Positions 1 to 8,129 of a DNA stretch of 10,384 nucleotides are shown piece by piece. Made by a program: the position numbers and the translations under genes. The first letter of the stretch is position 1, and each line of letters opens with the position of its first letter. Where the stretch lies: NCBI RefSeq assembly GCF_008831285.2, contig NW_022204928.1, forward strand, positions 20,001 to 30,384, given 5' to 3'. This DNA is from Nymphaea colorata. Its lineage: Eukaryota > Streptophyta > Magnoliopsida > Nymphaeales > Nymphaeaceae. Below the pieces are notes generated by a model, which did not search any database, was not told where the DNA came from, and saw nothing but the letters and a program-made list of their open reading frames with translations.

Positions 1-1088
1 CGGGCTGACCGCTGCCTGAAGACGCTGACGGTAGGCCGCACGCTGGTGGACGGGTCGACTGCCGAGGTCTGGTCGCTGCTCGTTTGCTGCGGCCGCTGCG
101 CTGTTGCCGCGATGAATTCTGCGGTGGCAGCGCTAACGTCGAGCCAAGAACGCTGCTGACACTCGCTGGGCCGGGAGGCAGAACACGCGCCGAGAGCGAG
201 GACGCTGCCTCGAACTGCTACGGACGTGCCGTCGATGATACCGGGAGCGCTCGTCTGCTGTCTGGTCGAGGGCCGCCCGTCAGAACGAAGTTGCCTGGCG
301 TCTGCAGCCGATGTGTTGCTGCTACGCTGAAGACGACGGAACAGGGCCGGAAGGGCCGCCTGGACTGCCGAGGGGGGCTGCTGTCACAGCGACAGCGCCT
401 GCCTGCCTATCTCCGGAATGTGGCTCGGCCACGGGCGTCGGTGGATGCCGACGAAGAGGCAGGGGCCGTTGTAAGGGCCGGCGAGCCGGCTGAACCTAAT
501 CCTAGCTAAGGTTGGGTTGGCTGGGTTCGGCTAGGCTCTACTAGGTGGTAGGTCTGGTCAAGCAGGTTCGGGTCAGGGTAGGCTCAGTCAAATAGGGTTT
601 AGGTTCAGTCACGGGTTGACCTAGCTAATAGGTTGGTTCAGTAAGGGAGGTTAAGGTCGAGCCTAAGCTTACGGTGCTGGTCAAAGTTGACCAAGTGCGG
701 AAGGTTCACTAACTAGGTGGTTGACTAAATGGACCGAGTCAATGGGTCCGGGTCAAGTCCGATGCTCGGACCTGAACTAAGCTCTCGCTTAGATAGGCTC
801 AAGCGTTCGGGATTTGGACTACGCTCGGGTTATCCTGATCAAGCTCGGTGAGCCTCGCAATAGGTTCTAGAACGTCTTGAGTTCCACCTGGTTTGAGCAC
901 TCTTTCGGACCTAGTTGCTCCTCCACGCGCCCGCTGCAACTGGCTCGAGTGCTGACTTAGCCTCGCTTGGACTTTCTTCGTGCTGCCTTAGCGCCTGTGT
1001 CCACAAATCCGAGGCCTTTCGTCTTGACCGACTGGTTTCGGCCTGATCACGCCGAGTTGGGTCTGGACCTACAAGTCGGTCCGTAACA
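1..1088 (-). repeat. 3' LTR, partial and internally deleted
   Basis: Positions 1-758 match 7140-7889 and positions 749-1088 match 10035-10377. The U3 edge is 1088, where the minus strand starts TGTTACGG directly after the polypurine tract. Position 1 falls inside the LTR, so the CA-side end is outside the window. Compared with the 5' LTR, 2155 bp are missing at 749-758, including the predicted TATA box and candidate splice donors. This copy is therefore unlikely to work as a promoter by itself. Differences from the other copy are almost all single-base indels. Confidence 0.93.
749..758. other. Deletion junction in 3' LTR (10-bp microhomology)
   Basis: The sequence CGGGTCAAGT occurs once here and twice in the other LTR, at 7880-7889 and 10035-10044, bounding the extra 2155 bp. 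Left of the junction this copy follows the first site, and right of it the second. That is the expected product of deletion between short direct repeats. An insertion into the right copy with a 10-bp target duplication is the alternative, but the block shows no terminal inverted repeats and its first part continues the degenerate repeat composition of its flank. Confidence 0.85.
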
Positions 1089-1360
1089 GATTCCCCTCCC
1101 TAGAATGCGCTTGTCCTCGAGCGCTAGAGGAGGGAAAGCGATGAGCCACTGACCCAAACTCTTCCAAGAGGTTCCTCTGTCAGGTCCCTCCATTCCACTA
1201 ATACCTCATGCCGTGTTCTCCCTTGTCTTTGGACATATCTATGTTTGAGTATACGATAGGGAGTGGGCAAGTTGTCCTGTTCCGGTATCTGCTCGATCAT
1301 TGTAGGAATATCACCATGATGAGGCTTGAGCCTGGTGATATGGAAAACTGGGTGCACCAT
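1047..1360 (-). CDS. Integrase C-terminal linker plus chromodomain
   Basis: The 1360-1124 stretch starts with the conserved linker MVHPVFHITRLKPHHG. It continues into a chromodomain at about 1258-1115: YRILKHRYVQRQGRTRHE, VLVEWRDLTEE. Known: chromovirus chromodomains guide integrase to particular chromatin. The frame changes near 1171, after LTEE. In the next frame an aromatic SWKSL and a LEDK tail follow, which resemble the usual WE-rich end of the domain. The first long stretch instead ends in unrelated residues. In the second frame the reading continues through the polypurine tract to a TGA at 1049-1047 inside the LTR. The missing aromatic of the classical three-residue cage cannot be judged through the break. 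Confidence 0.87.
1089..1101 (-). promoter_or_regulatory. Polypurine tract (plus-strand DNA primer)
   Basis: The minus strand reads AGGGAGGGGAATC and then the LTR start TGTTACGG. A purine run directly before the 3' LTR is the RNase H-resistant primer for second-strand synthesis in LTR retrotransposons. The position next to a TG LTR terminus makes the assignment firm. The last two bases, TC, lie between the purine run and the LTR. Confidence 0.88.
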
Positions 1361-2450
1361 TGCTTCCCGCGGAAGTCCCAGTCGATATGCTGCCTTTCCT
1401 ACTTTTTGTAATACCGGAACGGTCCATAATACCTTGGTAATAGCTTAGATAGGGTTGGCCCATTAACGATCGTTGTTTGAGGGGCAACCTCTTCAACCAC
1501 ACGTAATCACCACTTCGAATTCTCGATCTTTTCGCCCTTTGTTGTAGACCTGTCTCATCCTGTTCTGGGCTTTGGCATGTTTTGCTTGAGGGAGTCAAGG
1601 ACTTCCTCACGGGTGCGTAGCTCGCAGTCTACATTGTCGTCGCCTGCTGTACCTCCTTCATATCTAGGGATGCTTGGAGGAGGGGTCCATATACACCTTC
1701 AAAAGGCGTCATTCCTGTTGACGAATGTAAACTGGTGTTGTAGACCACTCTGCCAAGGTAAGAATTTTACCCAAGTTTGTGGCCTTTCTCCTGCAAAACA
1801 CCTCAAATAGGTCTCAAGAGATCGATTTACGATTTCGCTCTGCCCGTCTGTCTGTGGGTGATGGGCTGTACTAACTTGAGCGTCGTACCCATAAGCTTCA
1901 TGTACTCCTGCCAGAATGCGCTAAGGAAGATTGAATCTCTGTCACATACGACTGATTGTGGCATTCCGTGGAGCTTTCCAACGTACTCCTGGTACACGCT
2001 GGCCACCATTGGTCCTTGATACGACCTAGGCAAGGGAGCGAAGTGGCTGTACTTGGTCAGACGGTCCACTACCACTAGCACAGCTTCCTTGCCTTCAGAG
2101 CGGGGCATGGCGTCAATAAATCCATGGTCACATCGGTCCATGGTTTGGCTGGTATGGGGAGGGGAACTAAATGCCCTGGAGGTCTAATGGCCTCGTATTT
2201 TCCCTCTGGCATACCAGGCAACTCCGGATGTACCTTTGTACTTCTGCCTTCATGCCACGCCACCAAATTGGGCTTTAATTCTGCTTAGGGTTTAGAAACC
2301 CCCTCATGACCCGCGGCAGGGGTGTCATGGAATGACGCAGGAGTTCCTGCTTAAGCCCAGACTCTGGAGGAACCACTGCTCGGTTCTTCCTATATAATAG
2401 ATTCCCTCTGACTGTATAGAAGGGAATGGATCTGGATGTTGTTCTGTTGA
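1361..2450 (-). CDS. Integrase (IN): HHCC zinc-binding, DD35E core, C-terminal part
   Basis: Integrase inserts the cDNA into the host chromosome. Zinc-binding module: two His codons at 2329-2327 and 2308-2306 (H-x6-H) and Cys codons at 2220-2218 and 2211-2209 (CLVC), in frames separated by a break near 2290. Catalytic core: first Asp in WTDVTMD near 2120, then [15 protein letters not shown], and second Asp in CDRD at 1943-1941. The Glu codon is at 1836-1834 in the [10 protein letters not shown] context. The 107-nt offset between the last two becomes exactly 35 intervening residues if one base is missing, so the triad is intact apart from the frame. The C-terminal part ([22 protein letters not shown]) lies in the 1610-1311 stretch and ends in the linker to the chromodomain. 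Confidence 0.88.
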
Positions 2451-2499
2451 TGCACGGACTAGCCTTAGGGACTGGTCTGCTTGTTGTTCCTGGGCTAAC

Positions 2500-3030
2500 C
2501 TATCCCAACATCAGTTTCCACTACCGAAAGAGTCATGAACTGCTCAGTCAATCGAGAGAGAGAATCGGCCGCTGTATTTTCCGGACCCTTTTTGTACTCT
2601 ATTTCAAAATCGTATCCCAGCAGCTTTGCTAACCAACGTTGTTGGGTAGGCGTGGATACTCTCTGCTTTAACATGTACTTTAGAGAATTTTGGTCCGTCT
2701 TAACTGTGATCTACGCCCTATAAGGTAGGGCCGCCACTTTCCACTGCCAACACTATCGCTAGTAGTTCTTTCTCATAAGTAGAGAGAGGCTTCGCTCTAC
2801 TTGTGAGCGCTTAGACATATAGCGATAGGGTGGCCTTCTTGGCTGAGAACGGCCCCTATTCCAACCTCACATGCATCTGTCTCTATTGTGAACTGCTGGT
2901 TGAAATCCGGAAGTGTAAGAACGGGTGCAGACATAAGGGCAAGTTTTAACTTTTCAAAGGCTGCCCTAGCCTTATCCGACCATTGAAAGGCTCCTTTCTT
3001 GAGCATCTGGGTCAAAGGCTGTGCGATCAA
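2500..3030 (-). CDS. RNase H domain, frame breaks in second half
   Basis: RNase H removes the RNA strand of the RNA:DNA hybrid and spares the polypurine primer. The 3030-2797 stretch holds the connector ([16 protein letters not shown]) and the first strand, with [16 protein letters not shown] carrying the first catalytic Asp (codon 2877-2875). The other expected acidic residues are all encoded, in shifted frames: Glu in YEKELL (2768-2766), Asp in DQNSLKYM (2695-2693), and Asp in ADSLSR (2566-2564). All four metal-binding residues are therefore present, and only the frame is broken, near 2797 and between 2760 and 2700. The distance from the RT motifs is normal for gypsy elements. Confidence 0.87.
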
Positions 3031-3059
3031 CCATAACCTTGTATAAAACGCCTATAGTA

Positions 3060-3849
3060 CCCAGTCAAACCGAGGAATCCGCGGAGTCCTTCAAGTCTTA
3101 GGCAGTGGCCATTTCTGCATGGCTTCTAATTTTTCGGGGTCTGCCCGAACCCCTTGTTGGCACACTATGTGCCCCAGATAACCATAGAAGGTTGTCCAAG
3201 CTGCATTTGGACATCTTGGCGTATAATTGGTTATCTCTGAGTACCTGAAGGGCAATAGCGAGATGCTTCTGATGTGATTCTTCAGACTGACTGTAAATCA
3301 AGATGTCATCAAGAAACTAAGATGAAATCGCGGAGGTATTGTCTGAAGACGTCGTTCATGCACCTCTGAAACGTTGCTGGTGCGTTAGTTAGACCAAATG
3401 GCATGACGAGGAACTCGTAGTGCCCGTCATGCGTCCTGAAAGCGGTCTTGGGGACGTCATCCTCGTACATACGAATTTGATGATAGCCGGCTCGTAAGTC
3501 GATCTTGGAGAAAATAGTTGCTCCGGCTAGTTCATCCAATAACTCATCAATTACCGGTATGGATGTCTATCCTTCACGGTGGCTTCATTCAGGGCGCGGT
3601 AATCTACACAGAAGCGCCAGGTATTGTCTTTCTTCTTCACAAGTAGGACCGGTGAAGAGAAAGGGCTGCTACTTGGTTGCACAATGCCGCTTCCAACATT
3701 TCCTTAACCAGACGTTCGATTTCAGCCTTCTGGTTATATCCATACCTATAGGGGCGCACATTAACCGGTTCTGCCCTTGAGTCATTATGATCTATGGTCG
3801 TAGGATCTCTGCGGTGGAAGCCCTTTTGGCTCCTCAAAGACGTCCTCAT
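3060..3849 (-). CDS. Reverse transcriptase domain (RT), several frame breaks
   Basis: RNA-directed DNA polymerase that makes the cDNA. Visible in order are [18 protein letters not shown] (3849-3637 stretch), a [13 protein letters not shown] segment near 3620-3580 in another frame, and motif [13 protein letters not shown] with its catalytic Asp. The [14 protein letters not shown] motif follows (both in 3539-3309), then the active-site LDDILIYS near 3316-3290, and finally [21 protein letters not shown] (3301-3098). The two catalytic Asp codons of the LDD box are at 3310-3305, right at a frame change (~3317) that closes the preceding stretch. All key RT motifs are present. Tail similarity to the thumb/connection region continues to about 3060 out of frame. 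Confidence 0.9.
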
Positions 3850-4096
3850 ATTGATTCAGCACCAGCTGAATTCGTTCTGGCACTATCTCTTTCTGCTCTT
3901 CTTTTTCTGGCACATCAGTAGCGAGTGCCATCACCCAACACGCGGGCTGCTCGGTTTCAATTGCCCGAAGTGCAGCCTTGGGACGAGTTGTGCTGGTCAA
4001 GCCCTGTAGCGTCATGGGCTCTTCGTCGCCGTCAGGAGTGAAGGTCTGCTGAAGTTCTTCACATCCCATGATATGATGCCAAGCGCGAAAAACCAT
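3785..4096 (-). CDS. PR-RT connector region
   Basis: This open stretch carries a weakly conserved, acidic linker ending in [19 protein letters not shown] and [10 protein letters not shown]. Known: in plant gypsy elements a segment of this form (…F.EP.GLPP.R..DH) immediately precedes the RT fingers. It has no catalytic role that I can see. Its end overlaps the next stretch (3849-3637) in another frame, which marks a frame break near 3800-3840. The start of the overlapping upstream frame belongs to the end of the protease. Confidence 0.72.
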   Translation of the reverse strand: MVFRAWHHIMGCEELQQTFTPDGDEEPMTLQGLTSTTRPKAALRAIETEQPACWVMALATDVPEKEEQKEIVPERIQLVLNQYEDVFEEPKGLPPQRSYDHRS

Positions 4097-4445
4097 GGCA
4101 TCCCGAGAATAAGGTCTACTCCATCCAAAGGAATGACTAAGAAGTCGATCTTGAATGGTTTTCTCTTGATCACTACTTCTATGCCTTTCCCTTCGTTATG
4201 GCACTTTAACCTCATACCCCCTCCACGATTATCGTTTGGGGGTGGCTTGATTCTAAGGAGATGTTGCATCTTCGTGCTGCTTCCTCAGTTAGGAAGTTCT
4301 TGGTTGCTCCATTATCAAGCAGAATTAAGACCTTATGTCCGTTTATCCTCCCAGATACCTGAATGAGTTGGGTTTGTTGGGATCTTGCATTGAATGCAGA
4401 GACTCTGCCTCGGTTGGCTTTCTTCTTTGCGGGAGTCTCTTCCAC
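4085..4445 (-). CDS. Aspartic protease domain (PR), one frame break
   Basis: Retroviral-type aspartic protease that would cut Gag-Pol into mature proteins inside the particle. The catalytic loop LLDNGATKNF is at about 4322-4293, with the active-site Asp codon at 4316-4314. The usual plant form is (I/L)D(S/T)GAT, so Asn at the second position is a mild variant. The second hallmark, DLILGMPWF, lies near 4116-4090 in the 4269-4012 stretch, followed by the typical IISWDVKN. The two halves are in different frames, with the break near 4212. It sits between the acidic Gag linker and the RT connector, as expected for gypsy elements. Confidence 0.87.
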
Positions 4446-4471
4446 TCGGACTTCTTCTTTTCTCGGCTTGT

Positions 4472-5904
4472 TTAGCTCGCCTCTTGATAACTATTCCTCA
4501 TCTGATGAGACGAGCTGGTCTCATACGGCGTAGTAGACGAATCGCTACACGAACTAGACTCGTCATCGCTTACACCTGTACCCTGTAATACGTTGGGCAC
4601 TGATGGTTCTGTCCCACTTTCCCTCACATCTGTAGCATAGACCTTTACGTCTGAATCTTCAATCTGCTTTGGCGTGAGGTAACGCGTTGGTGGTTTTCGG
4701 CCTTGCCCTGGGTTGGGCTTGGGTGGCCGATAATCGCTCCCTCTTCGGAAGGGAGTTGTTCCTTCCTCTAAATCGAGAACCAGAGGAGTAGGAAGGTCTC
4801 CTCCTCTGCTTGTCCATCTTATGAGCCTTTTCTCGGCTCTCTTCTCCTCTATTTGCTCCTCATAGAGACGGGCCATGGCAAAACATTCTTCTAGCCTGTT
4901 GAAGCGGTGAATTTTCAATTCTCTCTTCACTTCGCTTTTGAGGCCGCCTTTGAACGCTCCGATGAGGCCTTCTCTGGCCACTGGACCATGCTAGCCAACC
5001 TCTCAAATTGACGTTGGTAGGCTGCAACGGTGAGGATTGGACCAGATTCTTAGGTCCTCATCATAATCGATGAATGTTGAATCTCCGAACTGTAATTGGA
5101 GACTCGCCTTGTACTTCTCCAAGTTGGATCTGCCGTTTTGTGATCGAACCACAAATAATGGGTTGTGGCCTCTCCTGTCATGTTCGCAGTGGCAATTTCA
5201 ATCCACTCGTCTTGGGGTACACGATGGCCAAAAGTACCTCTCGGCCATGAATAGCCACTCCCGTAAGTGCTCCCCATTGAATTTGGGAAACTCATAACGA
5301 ACGGTGGGAGTTCGCCTCTCTTCTTGAAGCTGACGTTGCGCTCTTCTAGGACGTAGAGGAGATTCGTCCTGTTCCCCTTCTGAATCGTAATAGGTGCGAT
5401 TCATTCGCTGCTAGCGAACCTTTGCACTCTTGGCGTTCTATAATATTCGCTAGTGGGCTCAATGGGCTGTCGCTCTTGCGGGGACCCATATGTAAAAGTC
5501 TGCCCCCTTCCGTACTTGTTCCGATGTGCGAGAGATTGTTCGGGTCTATCTCAGTATCGGTGGGTAGGTAGGGGCACCTAACACACCTTTGCCTTTGTTC
5601 GGACCTGAGTGGTCTTTCCCCTCCTGGGTTCTGGTTGGCCGCTAACTGCTTCAAAAGACCGCGAATTTCATCCATCTCATTTTGCCGCTCTCGGTTTTGT
5701 CTTTCCAATTCTCGTTTGCGGACTTGATCGGATTTGTTCATATCATTTCTCATTTGCAACAGCTCTTTTTCAATGTTCAAAATTCTGCCCATTGCATAGT
5801 TGGGAACTGGTCCCGCTTGTGTGCTTGGAGCTTCCTCAGGTTGATCGTGAGGGGCTCCTCAAGGACAGGCTCGTCGGGATTGAACTGCTTCTTTGATTGC
5901 CCAT
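4472..5904 (-). CDS. gag: Gag (capsid) region, frameshifted, zinc knuckle not found
   Basis: Gag forms the virus-like particle that packages the element RNA in the cytoplasm. The 5792-5346 stretch starts with a charged, heptad-like helical segment of about 55 residues (EKELLQMRNDMNK..., KRELERQNRERQNEMDEI), likely coiled coil. The core Retrotrans_gag signature follows in pieces: PKFNGEHLREWLFMAERYF (5404-5198 stretch), VPQDEWIEIATANMTGEA (5295-5050) and LIGAFKGGLKSEVKREL, then LEECFAMARLYEEQ (4981-4472). A basic/proline stretch and an acidic, serine-rich linker complete it. The CCHC knuckle normally found between the TPKQIE-like segment and the acidic linker is absent. The upstream ATG at 5904-5902 opens a short frame that needs one shift to join 5792. 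An internal start at 5792 is the alternative. Confidence 0.85.
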
Positions 5905-5919
5905 AATTGTTTGGGCAAT
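5896..5919. other. Hairpin over the presumed gag start codon
   Basis: The plus strand reads ATTGCCCA, an 8-nt loop, then TGGGCAAT, a perfect 8-bp stem. On the transcript strand the candidate gag ATG (5904-5902) lies at the loop/stem edge, with TG of the codon inside the stem. The inverted repeat is seen directly. A role in start-site use or packaging is only inferred. Confidence 0.55.
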
Positions 5920-6500
5920 TTATGTCAAGACTACGAAGAAAGGAATCCTAGCTAAAATCCCAAAAAACTGACGCTGCCACTCTCAAGCGAGAAGTCGCTG
6001 TCCGACTCCTAAAACTGTTGGCTGATCCCTGACCGAAGACCTGATCTGCCGACTGACCTGCCCTAATGCCTACGCTGCCGCTGCCCTAGCTGCGGTAGCG
6101 CGTTTAGAGGCAAGGGAGACGGGTTGGCCCGTCTAGTGCCGCGCTTCTCCTAAGCGCCTCGGCACTCCCACTTCGCCCACGGCCGGGCTTTACAAGCCTA
6201 AATCACCCACCCTCCTGGTGCCTCGGTGACGAACCGGAGCTCGGCTGCCCTGGGTGTACGGAATGTACAGCCCTCTACTTGCTAAAAGTGAGCAAGCAAA
6301 GCCTTAAACACGTACGAAGACGGAAGTCGTGGGGACTCCAAAAAAAAACCAAAATCTGCTCTAGATAACTGAAATAGACTGACTAGAAAACCAAAGAAGT
6401 CCACTGACACTCTGGAAATCCGAAAGAAGACCGTCTGCACTGCGTTGATGAAGCTTCTTCGTAGGTCCAAGTGCTCAAACGACGGTGTTCCTCAAGATTC
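5905..6500 (-). other. 5' untranslated leader between PBS and gag
   Basis: About 600 bp with no protein-like frame. It includes a homopolymer run (eight to nine A on the plus strand near 6340-6350) and a GC-rich part at 6060-6260 that can fold into consecutive hairpins (listed separately). In LTR retrotransposons this segment usually carries packaging and dimerisation signals, and that role is inferred here. A possible 3' splice site, TTTCTTCGTAG on the minus strand near 5932-5945, is weak and unproven. Confidence 0.6.
6117..6198. other. Hairpin cluster in the leader
   Basis: There are three inverted repeats in a row. 6117-6134 has a 7-bp stem AGACGGG/CCCGTCT with a TTGG loop. 6135-6166 has an outer 7-bp stem AGTGCCG/CGGCACT and an inner 5-bp stem CGCTT/AAGCG with a CTCCT loop and a 3-nt bulge. 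6186-6198 has a 5-bp stem GGCTT/AAGCC. The first two abut without a spacer. Read on the minus strand they would fold in the element RNA. Confidence 0.6.
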
Positions 6501-6512
6501 GCTCTGATACCA
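6501..6512 (-). promoter_or_regulatory. Primer-binding site (PBS), initiator Met-tRNA
   Basis: The minus strand reads TGGTATCAGAGC, two bases (AT) after the CA end of the 5' LTR. It is the well-known plant retrotransposon PBS complementary to the 3' end of initiator methionine tRNA, and it primes first-strand cDNA synthesis. The match is 12 nt and then stops (GAATC follows). It fixes the inner LTR border at 6515 and the transcription direction. Confidence 0.93.
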
Positions 6513-6514
6513 AT

Positions 6515-7139
6515 TGTTAGGATCTCACCGTCTAGGCCAGAATAACCCGACCAGTGCGATCCTACACTTCCCAGGACCTTCTTGAGGCCTATTCTAAAAA
6601 CCGAAAAACCTAGGAAATTACACAAATGATCTACCCGGCCAGACAGGACCCTGGCGCAAAACCCAATAGGTAGGTGAGTACAGTGTAGGTTACCCAAGTC
6701 CCAAAATTTCCTAACTAAGGCTGCCTACTACAAAACTCTAACAGGGTCGTGAGGCCTTTACAATTCGTAAGCGATACAAGATAACACTCAATCTCACTCA
6801 CAACCACGCAAACCACACTAACGTGCAAACCACACCCAACAGAAGTAAATAGGTGGTCTGGCTCCTGGTGGTCGTGTCTCGGGCACAGTGCCCTCGAGGT
6901 ACCTCACGGGGGAGCTAGGCCGAAGCCAAGGCTAAACAGAAATGCTGAAAATGAACTATATGCTACCTAAGACTGAAAGCAATTCCCACCCGGAGCTACA
7001 AGGGGGATAGGAGACGATACCGGCCAAGGACCGCCCTTGGCGTAGCCGGATAGGTCTCGGGGTGATGACCTGCCCCCGAGCACTGCAGCTCACAGAACAG
7101 GAAGACCGGCTGAGGTGTGCCTCCACGTAGCCTGCTGCT
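6515..7139 (-). other. Inner part of 5' LTR (U5 end)
   Basis: This part of the LTR has no counterpart in the window because the 3' LTR is cut off before reaching it. No gene is visible. Two 7-bp hairpins are present: GCCAAGG/CCTTGGC at 7023-7041 (5-nt loop) and CTCGGGG/CCCCGAG at 7056-7080 (11-nt loop). The end at 6515 carries the CCTAACA terminus that integrase would process. Confidence 0.7.
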
Positions 7140-7620
7140 CGGGCTGACCGCTGCCTGAAGACGCTGACGGTAGGCCGCACGCTGTGGACGGGTCGACTGC
7201 CGAGTCTGGTCGCTGCTCGTTTGCTGCGGCCGCTGCGCTGTTGCCGCGATGAATTCTGCGGTGGCAGCGCTAACGTCGAGCCAAGAACGCTGCTGACACT
7301 CGCTGGGCCGGGAGGCAGAACACGCGCCGAGAGCGAGGACGCTGCCTCGAACTGCTACGGACGTGCCGTCGATGATACCGGGAGCGCTCGTCTGCTGTCT
7401 GGTCGAGGGCCGCCCGTCAGAACGAAGTTGCCTGGCGTCTGCAGCCGATGTGTTGCTGCTACGCTGAAGACGACGGAACAGGGCCGGAAGGCCGCCTGGA
7501 CTGCGAGGGGGCTGCTGTCACAGCGACAGCGCCTGCCTGCCTATCTCCGGAATGTGGCTCGGCCACGGGCGTCGGTGGATGCCGACGAAGAGGCAGGGGC
7601 GTTGTAAGGGCCGGCGAGCC
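7140..7620. repeat. GC-rich LTR block shared with 1-488
   Basis: A GCTG/CGCTG-rich stretch almost identical to 1-488. It gives a plus-strand open frame of 128 codons here (7221-7607) and 141 codons in the other copy (84-509). The frame is antisense to the element, changes its end with single-base indels, and resembles no known family, so I treat it as chance in GC-rich DNA. Confidence 0.7.
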
Positions 7621-7624
7621 GGCT

Positions 7625-8080
7625 GAACCTAATCTAGCTAAGGTTGGGTTGGCTGGGTTCGGCTAGGCTCTACTAGGTGGTAGGTCTGGTCAAGCAGGTT
7701 CGGGTCAGGGTAGGCTCAGTCAAATAGGGTTTAGGTTCAGTCACGGGTTGACCTAGCTAATAGGTTGTTCAGTAAGGGAGGTTAAGGTCGAGCCTAAGCT
7801 TACGGTGCTGGTCAAAGTTGACCAAGTGCGGAAGGTTCACTAACTAGGTGGTTGACTAAATGGACCGAGTCAATGGGTCCGGGTCAAGTAGGTCAAGGGT
7901 CGCTCGAGGTAGGCTCGAGTCGCTAAGGGAGGCTACCAACGAAGTGGGCTTGGTGGACTAGCTGACCTAGTTGACTAAGGCTAAGGGTCAATGCCGACCT
8001 AGGTTGGCTCGGTAGAGGTTTAGCTAGGTGCGGGTTCGGTGCAGGAGGTTGCCTAGTGGGTTCGGTTGACTGGGCTGGTC
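7625..8080. repeat. Degenerate GGTT/TAGG-rich repetitive stretch in 5' LTR
   Basis: About 450 bp made of loosely repeated short units such as GGTTGG, GGTTCGG, CTAGGT, GGTCAAG and GACCTAG, G/T-rich on the plus strand. The first 250 bp recur at 489-748 in the 3' LTR. The stretch continues past the deletion boundary at 7889, which indicates that the longer LTR is the ancestral form. No protein-like frame is visible. Confidence 0.6.
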
Positions 8081-8101
8081 TTACCCAGGGAATGCACGAT
8101 G

Positions 8102-8117
8102 CTTGCCACGTGGCAAG
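8102..8117. promoter_or_regulatory. 16-bp palindrome with G-box core
   Basis: CTTGCCACGTGGCAAG is a perfect palindrome centred on CACGTG, the core bound by plant bHLH and bZIP factors. Two more CACGTG cores follow at 8288-8293 and 8539-8544 (the last in the palindrome ACACGTGT). The motif is seen, while binding is inferred. The sites lie far inside the transcribed part, downstream of the predicted start. Confidence 0.5.
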
Positions 8118-8129
8118 ACGGACGGACAC

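Larger units (their letters stand above)
1047..5904 (-). pseudogene. gag-pol: gag-pol polyprotein region, interrupted by many single-base frame changes
   Basis: Homology to a chromoviral Gag-Pol polyprotein runs almost without gaps from 5904 to 1047 but changes frame repeatedly. Clear open stretches are 5792-5346, 5404-5198, 5295-5050, 4981-4472, 4445-4212, 4269-4012, 4096-3785, 3849-3637, 3539-3309, 3301-3098, 3030-2797, 2266-2075, 2141-1827, 1610-1311 and 1360-1124. Domain order is gag, PR, RT, RNase H, IN, chromodomain, consistent with one continuous gag-pol frame. Most breaks look like gain or loss of one base rather than substituted stop codons. As the LTRs show the same error type, part of this decay may be sequencing error. 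The ATG at 5904-5902 is the best start candidate, and a stop in the last frame lies at 1049-1047. As written, no full-length protein can be made. Confidence 0.88.

Noticed and set aside
84-509. Plus-strand open frame of 141 codons, repeated as 128 codons at 7221-7607
   Set aside because: It lies antisense inside the LTR, and its two copies are similar only because the LTRs are. Single-base indels change its end, it looks like no known protein, and GC-rich DNA gives long chance frames.
1208-4588. Several plus-strand open frames of 60-97 codons across the interior
   Set aside because: They are antisense shadows of gag-pol, which has clear domain homology on the minus strand.
6282-6470. Possible small protein in the leader (62 codons, minus strand)
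   Set aside because: Phe/Leu/Ser-rich translation of A-rich plus-strand DNA without a known motif. At most it would be an upstream open frame.
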